Part shown: positions 26,401-35,859 of the stretch, one piece after another
Numbering within the stretch: position 1 is the first letter of the stretch
How the letters are laid out: every line of letters begins with the position of its first letter
Source: Microbacterium sp. Root166
GTDB lineage: Bacteria > Actinomycetota > Actinomycetes > Actinomycetales > Microbacteriaceae
Direction of reading: 5' to 3'
DNA length: 64,000 nt
Assembly (NCBI RefSeq): GCF_001427145.1
Contig: NZ_LMGL01000001.1
Coordinates: forward strand, 372,823 to 436,822
Made by a program: the position numbers and the translations under genes
The notes under the pieces: model-generated
The model's input: the letters and a program-made list of their open reading frames with translations, nothing else
The model's database searches: none
Told to the model about the DNA's origin: nothing

Positions 26401-26446
26401 TTGACACACGGCATCTCGTCATCCAAGTTAGGTAAGCCAAACCTAA
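26401..26446 (+). promoter_or_regulatory. des operon promoter with IdeR/DmdR iron box
   Basis: TTGACA (26401-26406) is followed after 17 bases by CAAGTT (26424-26429). TTAGGTAAGCCAAACCTAA (26428-26446) matches the actinobacterial iron box TTAGGTTAGGCTAACCTAA at 16 of 19 positions and covers the -10/start region. The operon should therefore be shut off by the DtxR-family repressor when iron is plentiful. Confidence 0.85.
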
Positions 26447-26463
26447 CCTAAGGAGTCGCTCCG

Positions 26464-27933
26464 GTGTCCGAAGTGCTGTCCCGTTCCACCGCCGACCTGT
26501 ACCGCTCGCTCATCGCCCAGACTTCCACGGTCGTCGCGGATCGCTTCGCCTCCGTCACGCGTCCCGCGTCCGGCGCCTCGCGCGCCGAGCTGCAGCGACT
26601 GGTCGACGACGTCGACCTCGACGGCGCCGGAGTCGGCACCCCGGATGCGATCCGCGAGATCGACGAGCTCTTCCTGGAGCATGCGGTCTGGTTCCATCAC
26701 CCCGCCTACGCCGCGCACCTGAACTGCCCAGTCGTCCTGCCCGCCGTCGCCGCCGAAGCCGTGCTCGCCGCCGTCAACACCTCGGTCGACACCTACGACC
26801 AGTCGGCGATCGGCACCCTCATGGAGCGCCGGCTCATCGACTGGGCCAGCGGCCTCGCCGGCTTCGACCATGGTGACGGCGTCTTCACCTCGGGCGGGAC
26901 GCAGTCCAACCTGCACGCGCTGTTCCTCGCCCGCGAGGCCGCACTCGCCGGCATCGACGCACCTCGCTCCACAGCGATCGCGAGCCTCGTCGTCCTCGCC
27001 ACCGCCTCGAGCCACTTCAGCGTCGCGAAGTCCGCGCTGCTGCTCGCCCTCGCCGACGACGCGGTCATCGCGGTAGAGGACGACGGCGAAGGGCGGATGG
27101 ATGCCGACGCCCTCGACTCCGCGCTGCGGCGGGCCGCGGCATCCGGTCGTCTCCCGATGGCCGTCGTCGCGACGGCCGGGACCACCGACCGCGGCGTGAT
27201 CGACCCGGTCGGAGCCATCGCGGCGGTGTGCGACGCTCACGACGTCTGGCTGCACGTCGACGCCGCGTACGGCTGCGGGCTGCTGGTGTCGCCGCGCCAC
27301 CGCCCCCTGCTCGCCGGCATCGAGCGGGCCCGGTCGATCACGGTCGACTTCCACAAGAGCTTCTTCCAGCCGGTCTCGTCGAGCGCGCTGCTGGTGCGCG
27401 AGCCCCGCGACCTCGCCGCAGGCGCCTGGCACGCCGACTACCTCAATCCCGCCGACAGCGAAGAGCCCAACCAGGTCGACAAGTCGCTGCAGACCACGCG
27501 ACGCTTCGATGCGCTCAAGCTGTGGGTGACGCTGCGAGCTCTCGGCGCCGACGGCATCGGCGACATGTTCGACACCGTGCTCGACCTGGCCGCTGCGGTC
27601 AGTGATGAGGTCGCCGCCGACCCCGAGCTCGAGCTCGTCGGCCGGACGCAGCTGAGCACCGTTCTCTTCCGCGTGCTGCCGGGCGCCGGCCCCGAGGTGC
27701 AGGACGCGCTCGTCGCCCAGGTGCGCCGGGTGCTGTTCGAGTCGGGTCGTGCGCTCGTCGCGAAGACGGTGATCGACGGGCGCCCTTGCCTCAAGCTGAC
27801 GCTGCTCAACCCCGAGACGACGCTGGAGGATGTGCGCGCGATCCTCGCGATGGTCAAGGATGCCGCGGCCGCCCTCGCCGGGATGGACCCCGACCTCGAC
27901 GACATCCTCGTGGGATCGGAGGCCTCGGTATGA
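26464..27933 (+). CDS. desA: Lysine decarboxylase of desferrioxamine biosynthesis (DesA-like)
   Basis: PLP-dependent group II decarboxylase of 489 residues. TVDFHKSFFQP carries the PLP lysine (Lys298), HVDAAYGCG the cofactor Asp and FTSGGTQSNLHAL the phosphate site. It starts with GTG at 26464 behind AAGGAG. In desferrioxamine synthesis it turns lysine into cadaverine. The operon order, iron box and DesB-D neighbours separate it from the diaminobutyrate decarboxylases that look alike. Overlaps desB by ATGA. Confidence 0.88.
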   Translation: MSEVLSRSTADLYRSLIAQTSTVVADRFASVTRPASGASRAELQRLVDDVDLDGAGVGTPDAIREIDELFLEHAVWFHHPAYAAHLNCPVVLPAVAAEAVLAAVNTSVDTYDQSAIGTLMERRLIDWASGLAGFDHGDGVFTSGGTQSNLHALFLAREAALAGIDAPRSTAIASLVVLATASSHFSVAKSALLLALADDAVIAVEDDGEGRMDADALDSALRRAAASGRLPMAVVATAGTTDRGVIDPVGAIAAVCDAHDVWLHVDAAYGCGLLVSPRHRPLLAGIERARSITVDFHKSFFQPVSSSALLVREPRDLAAGAWHADYLNPADSEEPNQVDKSLQTTRRFDALKLWVTLRALGADGIGDMFDTVLDLAAAVSDEVAADPELELVGRTQLSTVLFRVLPGAGPEVQDALVAQVRRVLFESGRALVAKTVIDGRPCLKLTLLNPETTLEDVRAILAMVKDAAAALAGMDPDLDDILVGSEASV

Positions 27934-29258
27934 GCGGGCACGTCCACGACGTCGTCGGCATCGGCATCGGGCCGTTCAACCTCGGCCTCGCGTGCCTGAC
28001 GCCGCCGACCGGGCTGGACGCGGTGTTCCTCGACGGCGCCGACGGCTTCCGGTGGCACCACGGCATGATGATCGAGGGCGCGACGATCCAGGTGCCGTTC
28101 CTCGCCGACCTGGTGACGATGGCCGACCCGACGTCGGAGTACTCGTTCCTCAACTGGCTGAAGCAGACCGGGCGGCTCTACCCGTTCTACATCCGCGAGA
28201 GCTTCTCGGCCCTCCGCGTCGAGTACGACGCCTACTGCCGCTGGGCCGCGGAGCGGCTGCCGAACCTGCGCTGGAACTCCGAGGTCGTCGCCGTCGAACA
28301 CGACGCCGCCGAAGACGTCTACGTCGTGCGCGTGATGCGCACCGACACCGGCGAGGAGAGCGAGGTGCGCGGCCGGCACGTCGTGGTCGGCGTGGGCACC
28401 CGCCCGGCCGTACCGCGAGCGCTCCAGGGACTGGCCGGCCCGGTGATCCACAGCTCGGAGTACCGCGAGCGTCGCGACGCGCTGCGGGCCTCCGGCTCGA
28501 TCACGGTGGTCGGCAGCGGCCAGTCCGCGGCCGAGATCTACCGTGATCTGCTGGAGGGCACCCGCGCGGACGGGTATCGGCTCGACTGGATCACCCGGTC
28601 GCCGCGGTTCTTCCCGATGGAGTACACCAAGCTCACCCTCGAGATGACCTCGCCCGAGTACACCGACCACTTCCACGCTCTCCCGCTGGACGTGCGCAGC
28701 CACCTCGGCCGCGAGCAGCGCAGCCTCTACAAGGGCATCTCGGGCGATCTCGTCGACGACATCTACGACACGCTCTACCGGCTGAGCGCCGAAGGCCCGG
28801 TGCCGACGACGCTGCTGACGGACACCGAGGTGACCTCGGCCGAGTGGGACGGCGAGCGCTACCGGCTGCGCCTGCGCCACGGCACGCTCGACAGTGAGCA
28901 CGAGCGCGAGACCGAGTCGCTCGTGCTCGCCACCGGCTATGCGGCCGAGACTCCTGCCTTCCTCTCCCTCGTCGCAGATCGCCTGGACTGGGACGCCCGC
29001 GGGCGCCTCGCGGTGGCCCGCGACTACAGCATCGACGGCGGCCGCGGTCGCATCTTCGTGCAGAACGGCGAGGAGCACACCCACGGCCTGACCGCACCCG
29101 ACCTCGGCTTCGGGGCCTGGCGCAACTCCTCGATCCTCGCGTCGATCACCGGGCGCGAGGTCTACCCGATCGAGCGTCGGATCGCGTTCCAGGACTTCGG
29201 CGTGCCCGCCGATGCGAGCGCGCCCCGTTCGGCCGAAGGGCTGGAGGTCGCGCGATGA
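27930..29258 (+). CDS. desB: Cadaverine/lysine N-hydroxylase (DesB-like)
   Basis: FAD- and NADPH-dependent N-hydroxylating monooxygenase of 442 residues. GIGIGPFNLGLA (about 10-21) is the FAD motif, VVGSGQSAAEIYRDLL the NADPH motif, and LATGY the family signature near the end. It hydroxylates one amine of cadaverine in the DesABCD route. Starts in overlap with desA and ends in overlap with desC, so all are co-translated. Confidence 0.9.
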   Translation: MSGHVHDVVGIGIGPFNLGLACLTPPTGLDAVFLDGADGFRWHHGMMIEGATIQVPFLADLVTMADPTSEYSFLNWLKQTGRLYPFYIRESFSALRVEYDAYCRWAAERLPNLRWNSEVVAVEHDAAEDVYVVRVMRTDTGEESEVRGRHVVVGVGTRPAVPRALQGLAGPVIHSSEYRERRDALRASGSITVVGSGQSAAEIYRDLLEGTRADGYRLDWITRSPRFFPMEYTKLTLEMTSPEYTDHFHALPLDVRSHLGREQRSLYKGISGDLVDDIYDTLYRLSAEGPVPTTLLTDTEVTSAEWDGERYRLRLRHGTLDSEHERETESLVLATGYAAETPAFLSLVADRLDWDARGRLAVARDYSIDGGRGRIFVQNGEEHTHGLTAPDLGFGAWRNSSILASITGREVYPIERRIAFQDFGVPADASAPRSAEGLEVAR

Positions 29259-29836
29259 CGACGCTCACCGGACTCGACGTCGCACTCGTCCCCGCCGACC
29301 CACGTCGCGACGCGTCGACCCTGCAGGGCTGGCTGTCCGACCCCCACGCGGCGTTCTGGGGCATGGGGGACCTCGACGTCGCGGCCGTGGCCGACTACGT
29401 CGCCGCCGTGGCGACGGACCCGTATCAGGATGCCTGGCTCGGCCTGGTCGACGGCGAGCCGACGTTCTTCGCCGAGACGTACGACCCCGCCCGGGTGCTG
29501 CTGACCGACGTGCACGACGCGCTTCCGGGAGACGTCGGCATGCACGTGCTCATCGCACCGCCCACCGGTCATCCCCGCCACGGGCTCACGGATGCGGTGT
29601 TCGCCGCAGTCATGTCGTGGTGCTTCGACGAGCTCGGCGCGCAGCGCGTCGTGGTCGAGCCGGACGTCCGCAATGCGGCCATCCGCCGCAAGAACATCCG
29701 GGCCGGGTTCACCGAGCTCGCGGTCGTGCTGATTCCGGAGGGCGCCGACCGCAAGACGGCCATGCTCTCGGTCTGCACCCGCGAGGACTTCACCGGCTCC
29801 GAACTGGCCCGCACCGAACGAGAAGGACGCGCATGA
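29255..29836 (+). CDS. desC: Siderophore acyltransferase (DesC-like, GNAT)
   Basis: Acyl-CoA transferase of 193 residues of the IucB/RhbD type. WLSDPHAAFWGMG, FAETYDP, GDVGMHVLIAP and VVEPDVRNAAIRRKNIRAGF form the usual GNAT acceptor and CoA-binding blocks. It should succinylate or acetylate N-hydroxycadaverine. It resembles the second acyltransferase at 33715 (shared FWG, DVGxH and EPDVxN motifs), so the operon has two such enzymes. Confidence 0.87.
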   Translation: MTTLTGLDVALVPADPRRDASTLQGWLSDPHAAFWGMGDLDVAAVADYVAAVATDPYQDAWLGLVDGEPTFFAETYDPARVLLTDVHDALPGDVGMHVLIAPPTGHPRHGLTDAVFAAVMSWCFDELGAQRVVVEPDVRNAAIRRKNIRAGFTELAVVLIPEGADRKTAMLSVCTREDFTGSELARTEREGRA

Positions 29837-31620
29837 TCGCCGCGGCGACGCACCTCACCCCCGACAACCTCGAGTCCGCCCAGCGGCACCTCGTCGCCAA
29901 GGCGATCGCCGAGTTCAGCCACGAGCGCCTGCTCGCTCCCGAGGGGCACGGCGACGGCTGGCGGATCGAGACGCCGCTCGGCGGCGCGGTCTACCTGTTC
30001 GACGCGGAGCGCACCGAGCTCGAGCACTGGGTCATCGACGAGGCGAGCCTGCGCCGGCTCGTGGACGGCGAGCCCGCGCCCCTCGACGCACAGGCGCTGA
30101 TCCTCGAGCTGCAGCCGACGCTCGGCCTGTCCGACGCGCTGCTGCCCACCTACCTCGAGGAGATCGCGTCGACACTGGGCGGCGCCGCGTTCAAGATCGC
30201 CCGCGGCGGTCCGTCCGCTGCGCAGCTCACCGAGGCCGACTTCCAGACCGTCGAAGCGGCGATGACCGAAGGGCATCCAGGGTTCGTCGCGAACAACGGG
30301 CGGATCGGGTTCGGAGTCGCCGACCACGCGGCGTTCGCGCCCGAGGCCGGCCAGCCGTTCCGGATGGTCTGGGTCGCGGCCCGCCGGTCCGCATCGCATC
30401 TTGCCCTGGGGGCGGGCCTGGACGAGGCATCCCTCCTTACCACCGAGCTGAGCACCGCCGAATGGGACACCTTCCGCACGCGCCTCGAGGACGTCGGCGA
30501 GGATCCCGCGGACTTCCACCTGCTGCCGGTGCACCCCTGGCAGTGGGAGAACCGGGTGGCGATCACCTTCGCTCCCGACCTCGCCCGCCGCGATCTCGTA
30601 CTGGTCGGCGAGAGCGCCGATGAGTATCGCGCGCAGCAGTCGGTGCGCACGATGTTCAACCTCACCCACCCCGAGCGGCACTACGTCAAGACCGCGCTCG
30701 CCGTGCAGAACATGGGGTTCCTCCGCGGGCTCTCGCCGGCGTACATGCGCGTCACGCCGGCCATCAACGACTGGGTCGCCGACCTGGTCGCGAGCGACGC
30801 CACTCTCAGCGATGCGGGGTTCCGCGTCCTGCGCGAGCGGGCGTCGATCGGCTACACGGGTGACGCCTACCACCGGACGCCGGCGCCGTCGGCACACCGG
30901 AAGATGCTCGCGGCGCTGTGGCGCGAGAGCCCCGTGCCGCTGGTCGCGCCGCACGAGCAGCTGGCCACCATGGCCTCGCTGCTGCACCGCGACGCCTCGG
31001 GCGCGTCGGTGGCCTCGGCGCTGATCGACGCGTCCGGCATCGCCGCGGCCGATTGGGTTCGCGCGTACCTGCGCGTGTACCTGCGGCCTCTCGTGCACTG
31101 CCTGCTGGCGCACGACCTCGCGTTCATGCCGCACGGCGAGAACCTCATCCTGATCCTCGACGGCCACGTGCCCACCGGCGTCTTCATGAAGGACATCGGC
31201 GAAGAGGTCGCCGTGCTCGCCGACCGCGACCTGCCCGAGCAGGTGCGGCGCATCGTCTCGCCGGTCGATGACCGAGAGAAGGCGCTGGCGATCTTCACCG
31301 ACGTGTTCGACGGCGTGCTGCGCCACCTTGCCGGAATCCTCCACGTGGACGGCACGCTGCCCGAGACGGAGTTCTGGCGGATCGCGGCCGACACGGTCGA
31401 CGAGCATGCGGCGCAGCATCCGGATCTCGATTCCCGCGTCGACCTGCGCGCCGACTCGTTCGCGCATTCGTGCCTGAACCGCCTCCAGCTGCGCAACACG
31501 TTGCAGATGGTGGACCTCACGAACCAGTCCGCGTCACTGATGTACGCGGGCACTCTCGCCAATCCGATCGCGCGCGTGCGCACCGGACGCGCGGATGCGC
31601 GGGAGTCCGTGGGAGTCTGA
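29833..31620 (+). CDS. desD: NRPS-independent siderophore synthetase (DesD-like, IucA/IucC family)
   Basis: ATP-dependent synthetase of 595 residues that joins and closes N-hydroxy-N-succinylcadaverine units. EGHPGFVANNGRIGF, LHPWQWENRV (in HLLPVHPWQWEN), RTMFNLTHPERHYVKTAL and the lower HGENLILIL / GVFMKDIGEE blocks are the ATP- and substrate-binding signatures of the IucA/IucC fold and its FhuF-like end. ATG overlaps the desC stop. Four bases separate it from the acylase gene. Confidence 0.93.
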   Translation: MIAAATHLTPDNLESAQRHLVAKAIAEFSHERLLAPEGHGDGWRIETPLGGAVYLFDAERTELEHWVIDEASLRRLVDGEPAPLDAQALILELQPTLGLSDALLPTYLEEIASTLGGAAFKIARGGPSAAQLTEADFQTVEAAMTEGHPGFVANNGRIGFGVADHAAFAPEAGQPFRMVWVAARRSASHLALGAGLDEASLLTTELSTAEWDTFRTRLEDVGEDPADFHLLPVHPWQWENRVAITFAPDLARRDLVLVGESADEYRAQQSVRTMFNLTHPERHYVKTALAVQNMGFLRGLSPAYMRVTPAINDWVADLVASDATLSDAGFRVLRERASIGYTGDAYHRTPAPSAHRKMLAALWRESPVPLVAPHEQLATMASLLHRDASGASVASALIDASGIAAADWVRAYLRVYLRPLVHCLLAHDLAFMPHGENLILILDGHVPTGVFMKDIGEEVAVLADRDLPEQVRRIVSPVDDREKALAIFTDVFDGVLRHLAGILHVDGTLPETEFWRIAADTVDEHAAQHPDLDSRVDLRADSFAHSCLNRLQLRNTLQMVDLTNQSASLMYAGTLANPIARVRTGRADARESVGV

Positions 31621-31624
31621 CGGC

Positions 31625-33718
31625 ATGGCGCAGGTGTACCGTGACGACCTCGGCATCCCCCACATCCGCGCGACGGATGCCGGGGACCTGGCCGAGGCGC
31701 AGGGCGAGGTGACCGCGCGCGACCGCGGATGGCAGATCGAGGTCGACCGGCTGCGCGCGTCGGGGCGCCTGTCGGAGCTGATCGGCGAGGCAGGCACGAC
31801 GTGGGATGTGTTCGCCCGGCGTGCCCGCCTCGACGACACCGCGCGGCGCGCGTTCGCCGGGCTCGATCCGGAGACGCGCGACTTCGTACAGCGGCACACG
31901 GTCGGCGTGCGCCGGGGGATGGCGGATGCCGGGCGCAAGGCGACCGAGTTCGCGTCGCTCGACGCGCTGTTCGGCGATGCGGTCGCGCTGACACCCTGGG
32001 ACGACCACGACCCGCTCGGCGTGCTGCACGTCGCGCACGCGCTGTTCTCGACGTTCCCCATCGTGCTGTGGCGGCAGCACGTCGCGCAGACCCTCGGCGA
32101 CGACTGGGTGGAGGTGCTGGCCGGATACGGCGACGAGACGGTGCCGACCTCGGGCAGCAACGCGTGGGCGCTGCACGGGTCACGCACCGCGAGCGGTCTG
32201 CCCCTGCTGGCCGGCGACCCTCATCGCATCTTCGAGCTGCCCGGGGTCTACCAGCAGATCCGCCTGGCGTGCGACGAGTTCGACGTCGTCGGCCTGGCCT
32301 TTCCCGGGGTCCCCGGAGTGCCGCATTTCGGGCATGCCGGGCACGTGGCCTGGGGCGTGACCAACGCGATCGCCCACGCGGTCGACGTGTTCCGCGAACG
32401 GCTGCGGGTCGTGCCCGGCGGCTACGAGGCGCTCGGCCCGGACGGCTGGACCGCGGCGGATGTCGAGCGCTCCGTCGTGCGCGTGCGCGGCGGCGCGGAC
32501 GTCGAGGTCGAGGCGATCGAGACCGAGCGCGGCACCGTCGTCACCGACCTGCACGAGGTCGGCGACGAACTCGTCGGCTGGAGCGTCCGCATGCCGGCGC
32601 GGGCCGACGCCGACCTCGGTGCACGCACACTGCTGACGCTGCTGCGCGCACGCACGGCCGACGACGTGATCGACGCCTTCTCGACCTGGGTCGATCCGGT
32701 CAACCGCGTACTCGCGGCCGATCGGGAGGGCGAGGTGCGGTCGGCGACCGTCGGACGCGTCCCCCACCGCGAGCCTGGTGCGCGCAGGCTGCCGCTGGAC
32801 GGGGCCTCGACATCGCCGGTGCCCGATGCGCCGGCGCCCCCGCGCGCGGTGGTGCACGACATCGCCGTCGACGCGAACGAACGCCCCGCCTCGACGGACA
32901 TCGACCTCGGCTGGGCCTATCCCTCGCCGCATCGCGCCCGCCGCATCCGCGAGCTGCTCGACACGACGCGACCGCGCACTGCCGCCGAGTTCGTTCCCGT
33001 GTGGGGTGACACCGAGAGCGGATCCGCGCGGGCGCTGCTGCGGCTCCTGCCCGCCGGCGACCTCCCACCCGAGGCCGCGCGCGTGCGCGACGAGCTCGCC
33101 GCCTGGGGCGGGCGAATGGATGCCGCATGCGCCGCCGCGGGCTTGTTCGGCGCCTGGCGCACCGCCCTCGTCCGTCGCGTCGCCGCGCACCCGGTGCTGG
33201 CGCCCCTGCACACGCCGCACGGGTGCGGGGCGGTCTTCACCCCCTGGCTCGGAGCGACCGCCCAGGTCGCTGCCGCACTCCCGCGCCTGCTCGCGCACCC
33301 CGCGCTGCGCGACGACGTGGCCACCCTGATCGTCGGCGCCCTCGAGGATGCGGCCACGGCCGGCACCTGGGGCGAGACCCACCGGCTCCTGCCGCTCCAC
33401 GTTCTCGTCGACGTGCCCGGAGCCGCCGATCCCGGCGCGGACCTCGGCGTCGCGCTCTCGGGCGACGGCGACGCGGTGCGCTGCACCGGCTCGACTCCCG
33501 GCGTGACCGACCGCAGCTGGCGCGGCTCGGTCGCACGCTGGGCGTGGGACCTCGCCGATCGCGACAAGAGCCTGTGGAGCGTGCCGTTCGGCGCCTCCGG
33601 AGATCCCGCCTCACACCACTTCGCGGACCAGCTCGCGGCATGGGCCGATGTCCGGCCCACTCCCGTCGTGACCGACTGGGCGCGCCTGCGCCACGACGAC
33701 CCCACCGGAGCACCATGA
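31625..33718 (+). CDS. Penicillin-acylase-like Ntn hydrolase in the siderophore operon, no signal peptide
   Basis: Predicted Ntn-type amidase of 697 residues. Autoprocessing at Gly177-Ser178 in SGSNAWALHG would free Ser178 as nucleophile and N-terminus of the beta chain, as in penicillin G acylase; AGDPHRIFELPG, FPGVPGVPHFGHAGHVAWGVTN and WVDPVNRVLAADREG are family blocks. The start at 31625 leaves no signal peptide; the chain begins directly with VYRDDLGIPHIRA, the usual mature N-terminus. So this acylase should work in the cytoplasm, unlike most. Its place between desD and a second acyltransferase suggests acyl exchange on the siderophore; a similar gene pair has, from memory, been called desG/desH in actinobacteria. 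Confidence 0.8.
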   Translation: MAQVYRDDLGIPHIRATDAGDLAEAQGEVTARDRGWQIEVDRLRASGRLSELIGEAGTTWDVFARRARLDDTARRAFAGLDPETRDFVQRHTVGVRRGMADAGRKATEFASLDALFGDAVALTPWDDHDPLGVLHVAHALFSTFPIVLWRQHVAQTLGDDWVEVLAGYGDETVPTSGSNAWALHGSRTASGLPLLAGDPHRIFELPGVYQQIRLACDEFDVVGLAFPGVPGVPHFGHAGHVAWGVTNAIAHAVDVFRERLRVVPGGYEALGPDGWTAADVERSVVRVRGGADVEVEAIETERGTVVTDLHEVGDELVGWSVRMPARADADLGARTLLTLLRARTADDVIDAFSTWVDPVNRVLAADREGEVRSATVGRVPHREPGARRLPLDGASTSPVPDAPAPPRAVVHDIAVDANERPASTDIDLGWAYPSPHRARRIRELLDTTRPRTAAEFVPVWGDTESGSARALLRLLPAGDLPPEAARVRDELAAWGGRMDAACAAAGLFGAWRTALVRRVAAHPVLAPLHTPHGCGAVFTPWLGATAQVAAALPRLLAHPALRDDVATLIVGALEDAATAGTWGETHRLLPLHVLVDVPGAADPGADLGVALSGDGDAVRCTGSTPGVTDRSWRGSVARWAWDLADRDKSLWSVPFGASGDPASHHFADQLAAWADVRPTPVVTDWARLRHDDPTGAP

Positions 33719-34332
33719 CCGCCGCCCCTCCGTCGACCCAGCGCCTGGTCGCCGGCCGCGCCGGCGAGAGCGTCCACGTCATCCACGACGCCGAGCTCGG
33801 CGAGATCACCTTCACCGTGCTGGATCCGGATGCCGACCTCGATGTCGTGCACGCCTGGGTGAGCGCACCCGGCGCGCAGTTCTGGGGGCTCGCTGAGCTG
33901 CCGCGCGACGAGCTGCGGGACCTCTACGCGTACGTGGACGAACTGCCGAGCCACCACGCCTTCCTCGTCCGGCGCGATGGGCTGCCCATCGTGCTGCTGC
34001 AGACGTACGAGCCCGAGAACGATCCGCTCGGCGAGGTCTACGCGACCGAGCCGGGCGATGTCGGCATCCACTTCCTGCTCGGCGCGCGCGGCGCACCAGC
34101 GCGCGGCTTCACCACACGGATCGGGCACCTCATCGCGTCGTTCCTCTTCTCGCGGCCCGAGGTCGATCGCGTCATCATCGAACCGGATGTCGGGAACGAC
34201 CGCGCGGTCGCCCGGGTGCGGCTCTTCGGCTTCGAGCTCGGCCCGCACGTCGAGCTGCCGCACAAGACCGGGCAGCTCGCGTTCCTCACGAGGGCCCGCT
34301 GGCGCGAGCTCAGCGCGAGGCAGGCGGGCTAG
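33715..34332 (+). CDS. Second siderophore-type GNAT acyltransferase
   Basis: Acyltransferase of 205 residues, paralogous to DesC: VSAPGAQFWGLAELPRDEL, LQTYEPENDPL, GDVGIHFLLGARG and VIIEPDVGNDRAVARVRLFGF. The ATG at 33715 overlaps the acylase stop, so the two are made together, which favours a joint reaction. It may load an unusual acyl group, such as an aryl or fatty acyl, onto N-hydroxycadaverine. Its stop codon overlaps that of the convergent AlkD-like gene (TAG on both strands at 34329-34332). Confidence 0.82.
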   Translation: MTAAPPSTQRLVAGRAGESVHVIHDAELGEITFTVLDPDADLDVVHAWVSAPGAQFWGLAELPRDELRDLYAYVDELPSHHAFLVRRDGLPIVLLQTYEPENDPLGEVYATEPGDVGIHFLLGARGAPARGFTTRIGHLIASFLFSRPEVDRVIIEPDVGNDRAVARVRLFGFELGPHVELPHKTGQLAFLTRARWRELSARQAG

Positions 34333-34997
34333 GAGCCCTGCCGCCGGACGATCTCGTTGATCCAGATGGGCGCGAAGGGGGAGGTGCAGCCCGGCGGGGT
34401 CGGATAGTCCTTGAGCACTTCGAGCCGCTCGCCGATGTCGAGCGCTCGCGCGCGCAGCGACGGGTGGTGGATGCCGATGGCCGCCAGGCAGCTGTTCATC
34501 TCCCACTGCTTGCGGGCAGGTGCCGTCTTCATCTCGGCCTCGATCGTGTCGAGCAGGCCGTCGAGGTCGAGCAGCTCCGGACGCTTCGCGACGGCGTCGG
34601 CGGTCAGCGCCCAGCCGGCGCTCGCGACGACGGGATCGGCATCCTGGATCCACAGCACCCGGAGCTCGTCGGCGTGGGGCCCCTTCTTCACGATGTAGTT
34701 CACGAGCCAGTCGTGGACTTTCACCGCACCGGCTTCGCGCAGCATCGCGTCGAGGTCCGCGGCGCTGTACGCCTTGGGCCGGCTGATGAGGAGCGCCACG
34801 AGCCGCGAGGGCGTCTCGCCGGTCGCCCACAGCCGCAGCGCGAGGTCCTGGTCGGTCTTCAGCGGCTTCGCCACCCCGCGCAGCTTGGTGAGGTTGACGC
34901 CGTGATCGTCGCCGTGCCGCTCGTTGACCTCGCGCATGCGGGGGTCTTCGAGGGCCGCGAGCTCCGCCCGGATCGCCTCGACCGTGGTGTCCGCCAT
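34329..34997 (-). CDS. AlkD-like DNA alkylation repair protein
   Basis: HEAT-repeat-like helical protein of 222 residues. The run VNLTKLRGVAKPL, LALRLWATGETPSRLVALLI and VHDWLVNYIVKK matches the AlkD/AlkC glycosylase family that removes alkylated bases without flipping. Catalytic Asp/Trp positions cannot be checked without alignment. Start ATG 34995-34997 follows GGAGGAG; an earlier ATG at 35009 would lie inside that site. Confidence 0.75.
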   Translation of the reverse strand: MADTTVEAIRAELAALEDPRMREVNERHGDDHGVNLTKLRGVAKPLKTDQDLALRLWATGETPSRLVALLISRPKAYSAADLDAMLREAGAVKVHDWLVNYIVKKGPHADELRVLWIQDADPVVASAGWALTADAVAKRPELLDLDGLLDTIEAEMKTAPARKQWEMNSCLAAIGIHHPSLRARALDIGERLEVLKDYPTPPGCTSPFAPIWINEIVRRQGS

Positions 34998-35043
34998 GTT
35001 CTCCTCCATGAGTCGGAAGAAGCCTACGACGGCCGACTCGACG

Positions 35044-35055
35044 TAGGTTGAAGGG
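35044..35055 (+). promoter_or_regulatory. -10 box for a leaderless transcript
   Basis: TAGGTT (35044-35049) stands exactly six bases before the ATG at 35056, so the mRNA should start at or beside the start codon. The same spacing occurs before the genes at 46867, 50186 and 60500. Confidence 0.55.
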
Positions 35056-35844
35056 ATGGCAGGCGCTGGTCACCACAGGCGACGCGGCCCCCTGGGCGAG
35101 TTCGCCCACGGGGCGGCGCTGCTCGGCCGCGGATTCTCGTACTGGCGTCGCAGGCCCGGCACGATGGCGCTCGGCCTCATCCCCGCCGCGATCGTGGGGG
35201 CGCTGTTCCTCGCGGGGCTCATCACGCTCGGCGCATTCCTGCCCGCGATCACCGAGGCCATGACGCCGTTCGCGGACGGCTGGCCAGGTGTCTGGGCGAC
35301 GGTGATCCGCGTCACCGTGGGCACCGCACTGATGGGAGCCGCCCTGGTGCTCGTCGCGGTGTCGTTCACCGCGCTGACGCTCCTGATCGGCGAACCGTTC
35401 TACGAGCGGATCTGGCGAGCCGTCGAAGCCGAGCTCGGGACGGCTGACATCGACGCGCCGTACGGTTTCTGGCGTTCGGTCGCCGACACCCTGGCGCTCC
35501 TGGCCCGGGGCCTCGGGGTGGCGGCACTGGCGGCACTCATCGGTCTCGTGCCGGTCGTGGGCGGCATCCTCGCCACGGTCTTCGCCGTGCTGTTCACGGG
35601 GCACCTTCTCGCCACCGAGCTCACCTCGCGCGCACTCACCGCTCGCGGGATTCCGCCTGCTGCCCGGCGTGCCCTGATGAAGCGGCATCGCGCCCGTGTG
35701 CTCGGGTTCGGCGTCGCGACGCAGCTGTGCTTCATGGTTCCGCTCGGAGCAGTCGGGACGATGCCGGCCGCCGTGGCGGGCGCCACCGTGCTCGCGCGGT
35801 CACTGCTCGAGCCGGCTGTGGTCCCGGCGACCGGCCGCAGCTGA
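35056..35844 (+). CDS. EI24-domain membrane protein (CysZ-like)
   Basis: Integral membrane protein of 262 residues with about five or six helices (near 38-62, 80-110, 150-185, 215-245). HGAALLGRGFSYWRRRPGTMALGLIPAAI and TLLIGEPFYERIWRAVE are typical of the EI24/CysZ family, whose member CysZ handles sulfate. Here no sulfate genes are nearby apart from a rhodanese 600 bases on; function stays open. Confidence 0.78.
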   Translation: MAGAGHHRRRGPLGEFAHGAALLGRGFSYWRRRPGTMALGLIPAAIVGALFLAGLITLGAFLPAITEAMTPFADGWPGVWATVIRVTVGTALMGAALVLVAVSFTALTLLIGEPFYERIWRAVEAELGTADIDAPYGFWRSVADTLALLARGLGVAALAALIGLVPVVGGILATVFAVLFTGHLLATELTSRALTARGIPPAARRALMKRHRARVLGFGVATQLCFMVPLGAVGTMPAAVAGATVLARSLLEPAVVPATGRS

Positions 35845-35859
35845 GCCCGGACGCACGAT

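Noticed and set aside
24616..26409. Thiolase extended at its N-terminus by about 200 residues
   Set aside because: The extension runs antisense to panD; the ATG at 25785 has a perfect ribosome site and a normal thiolase start.
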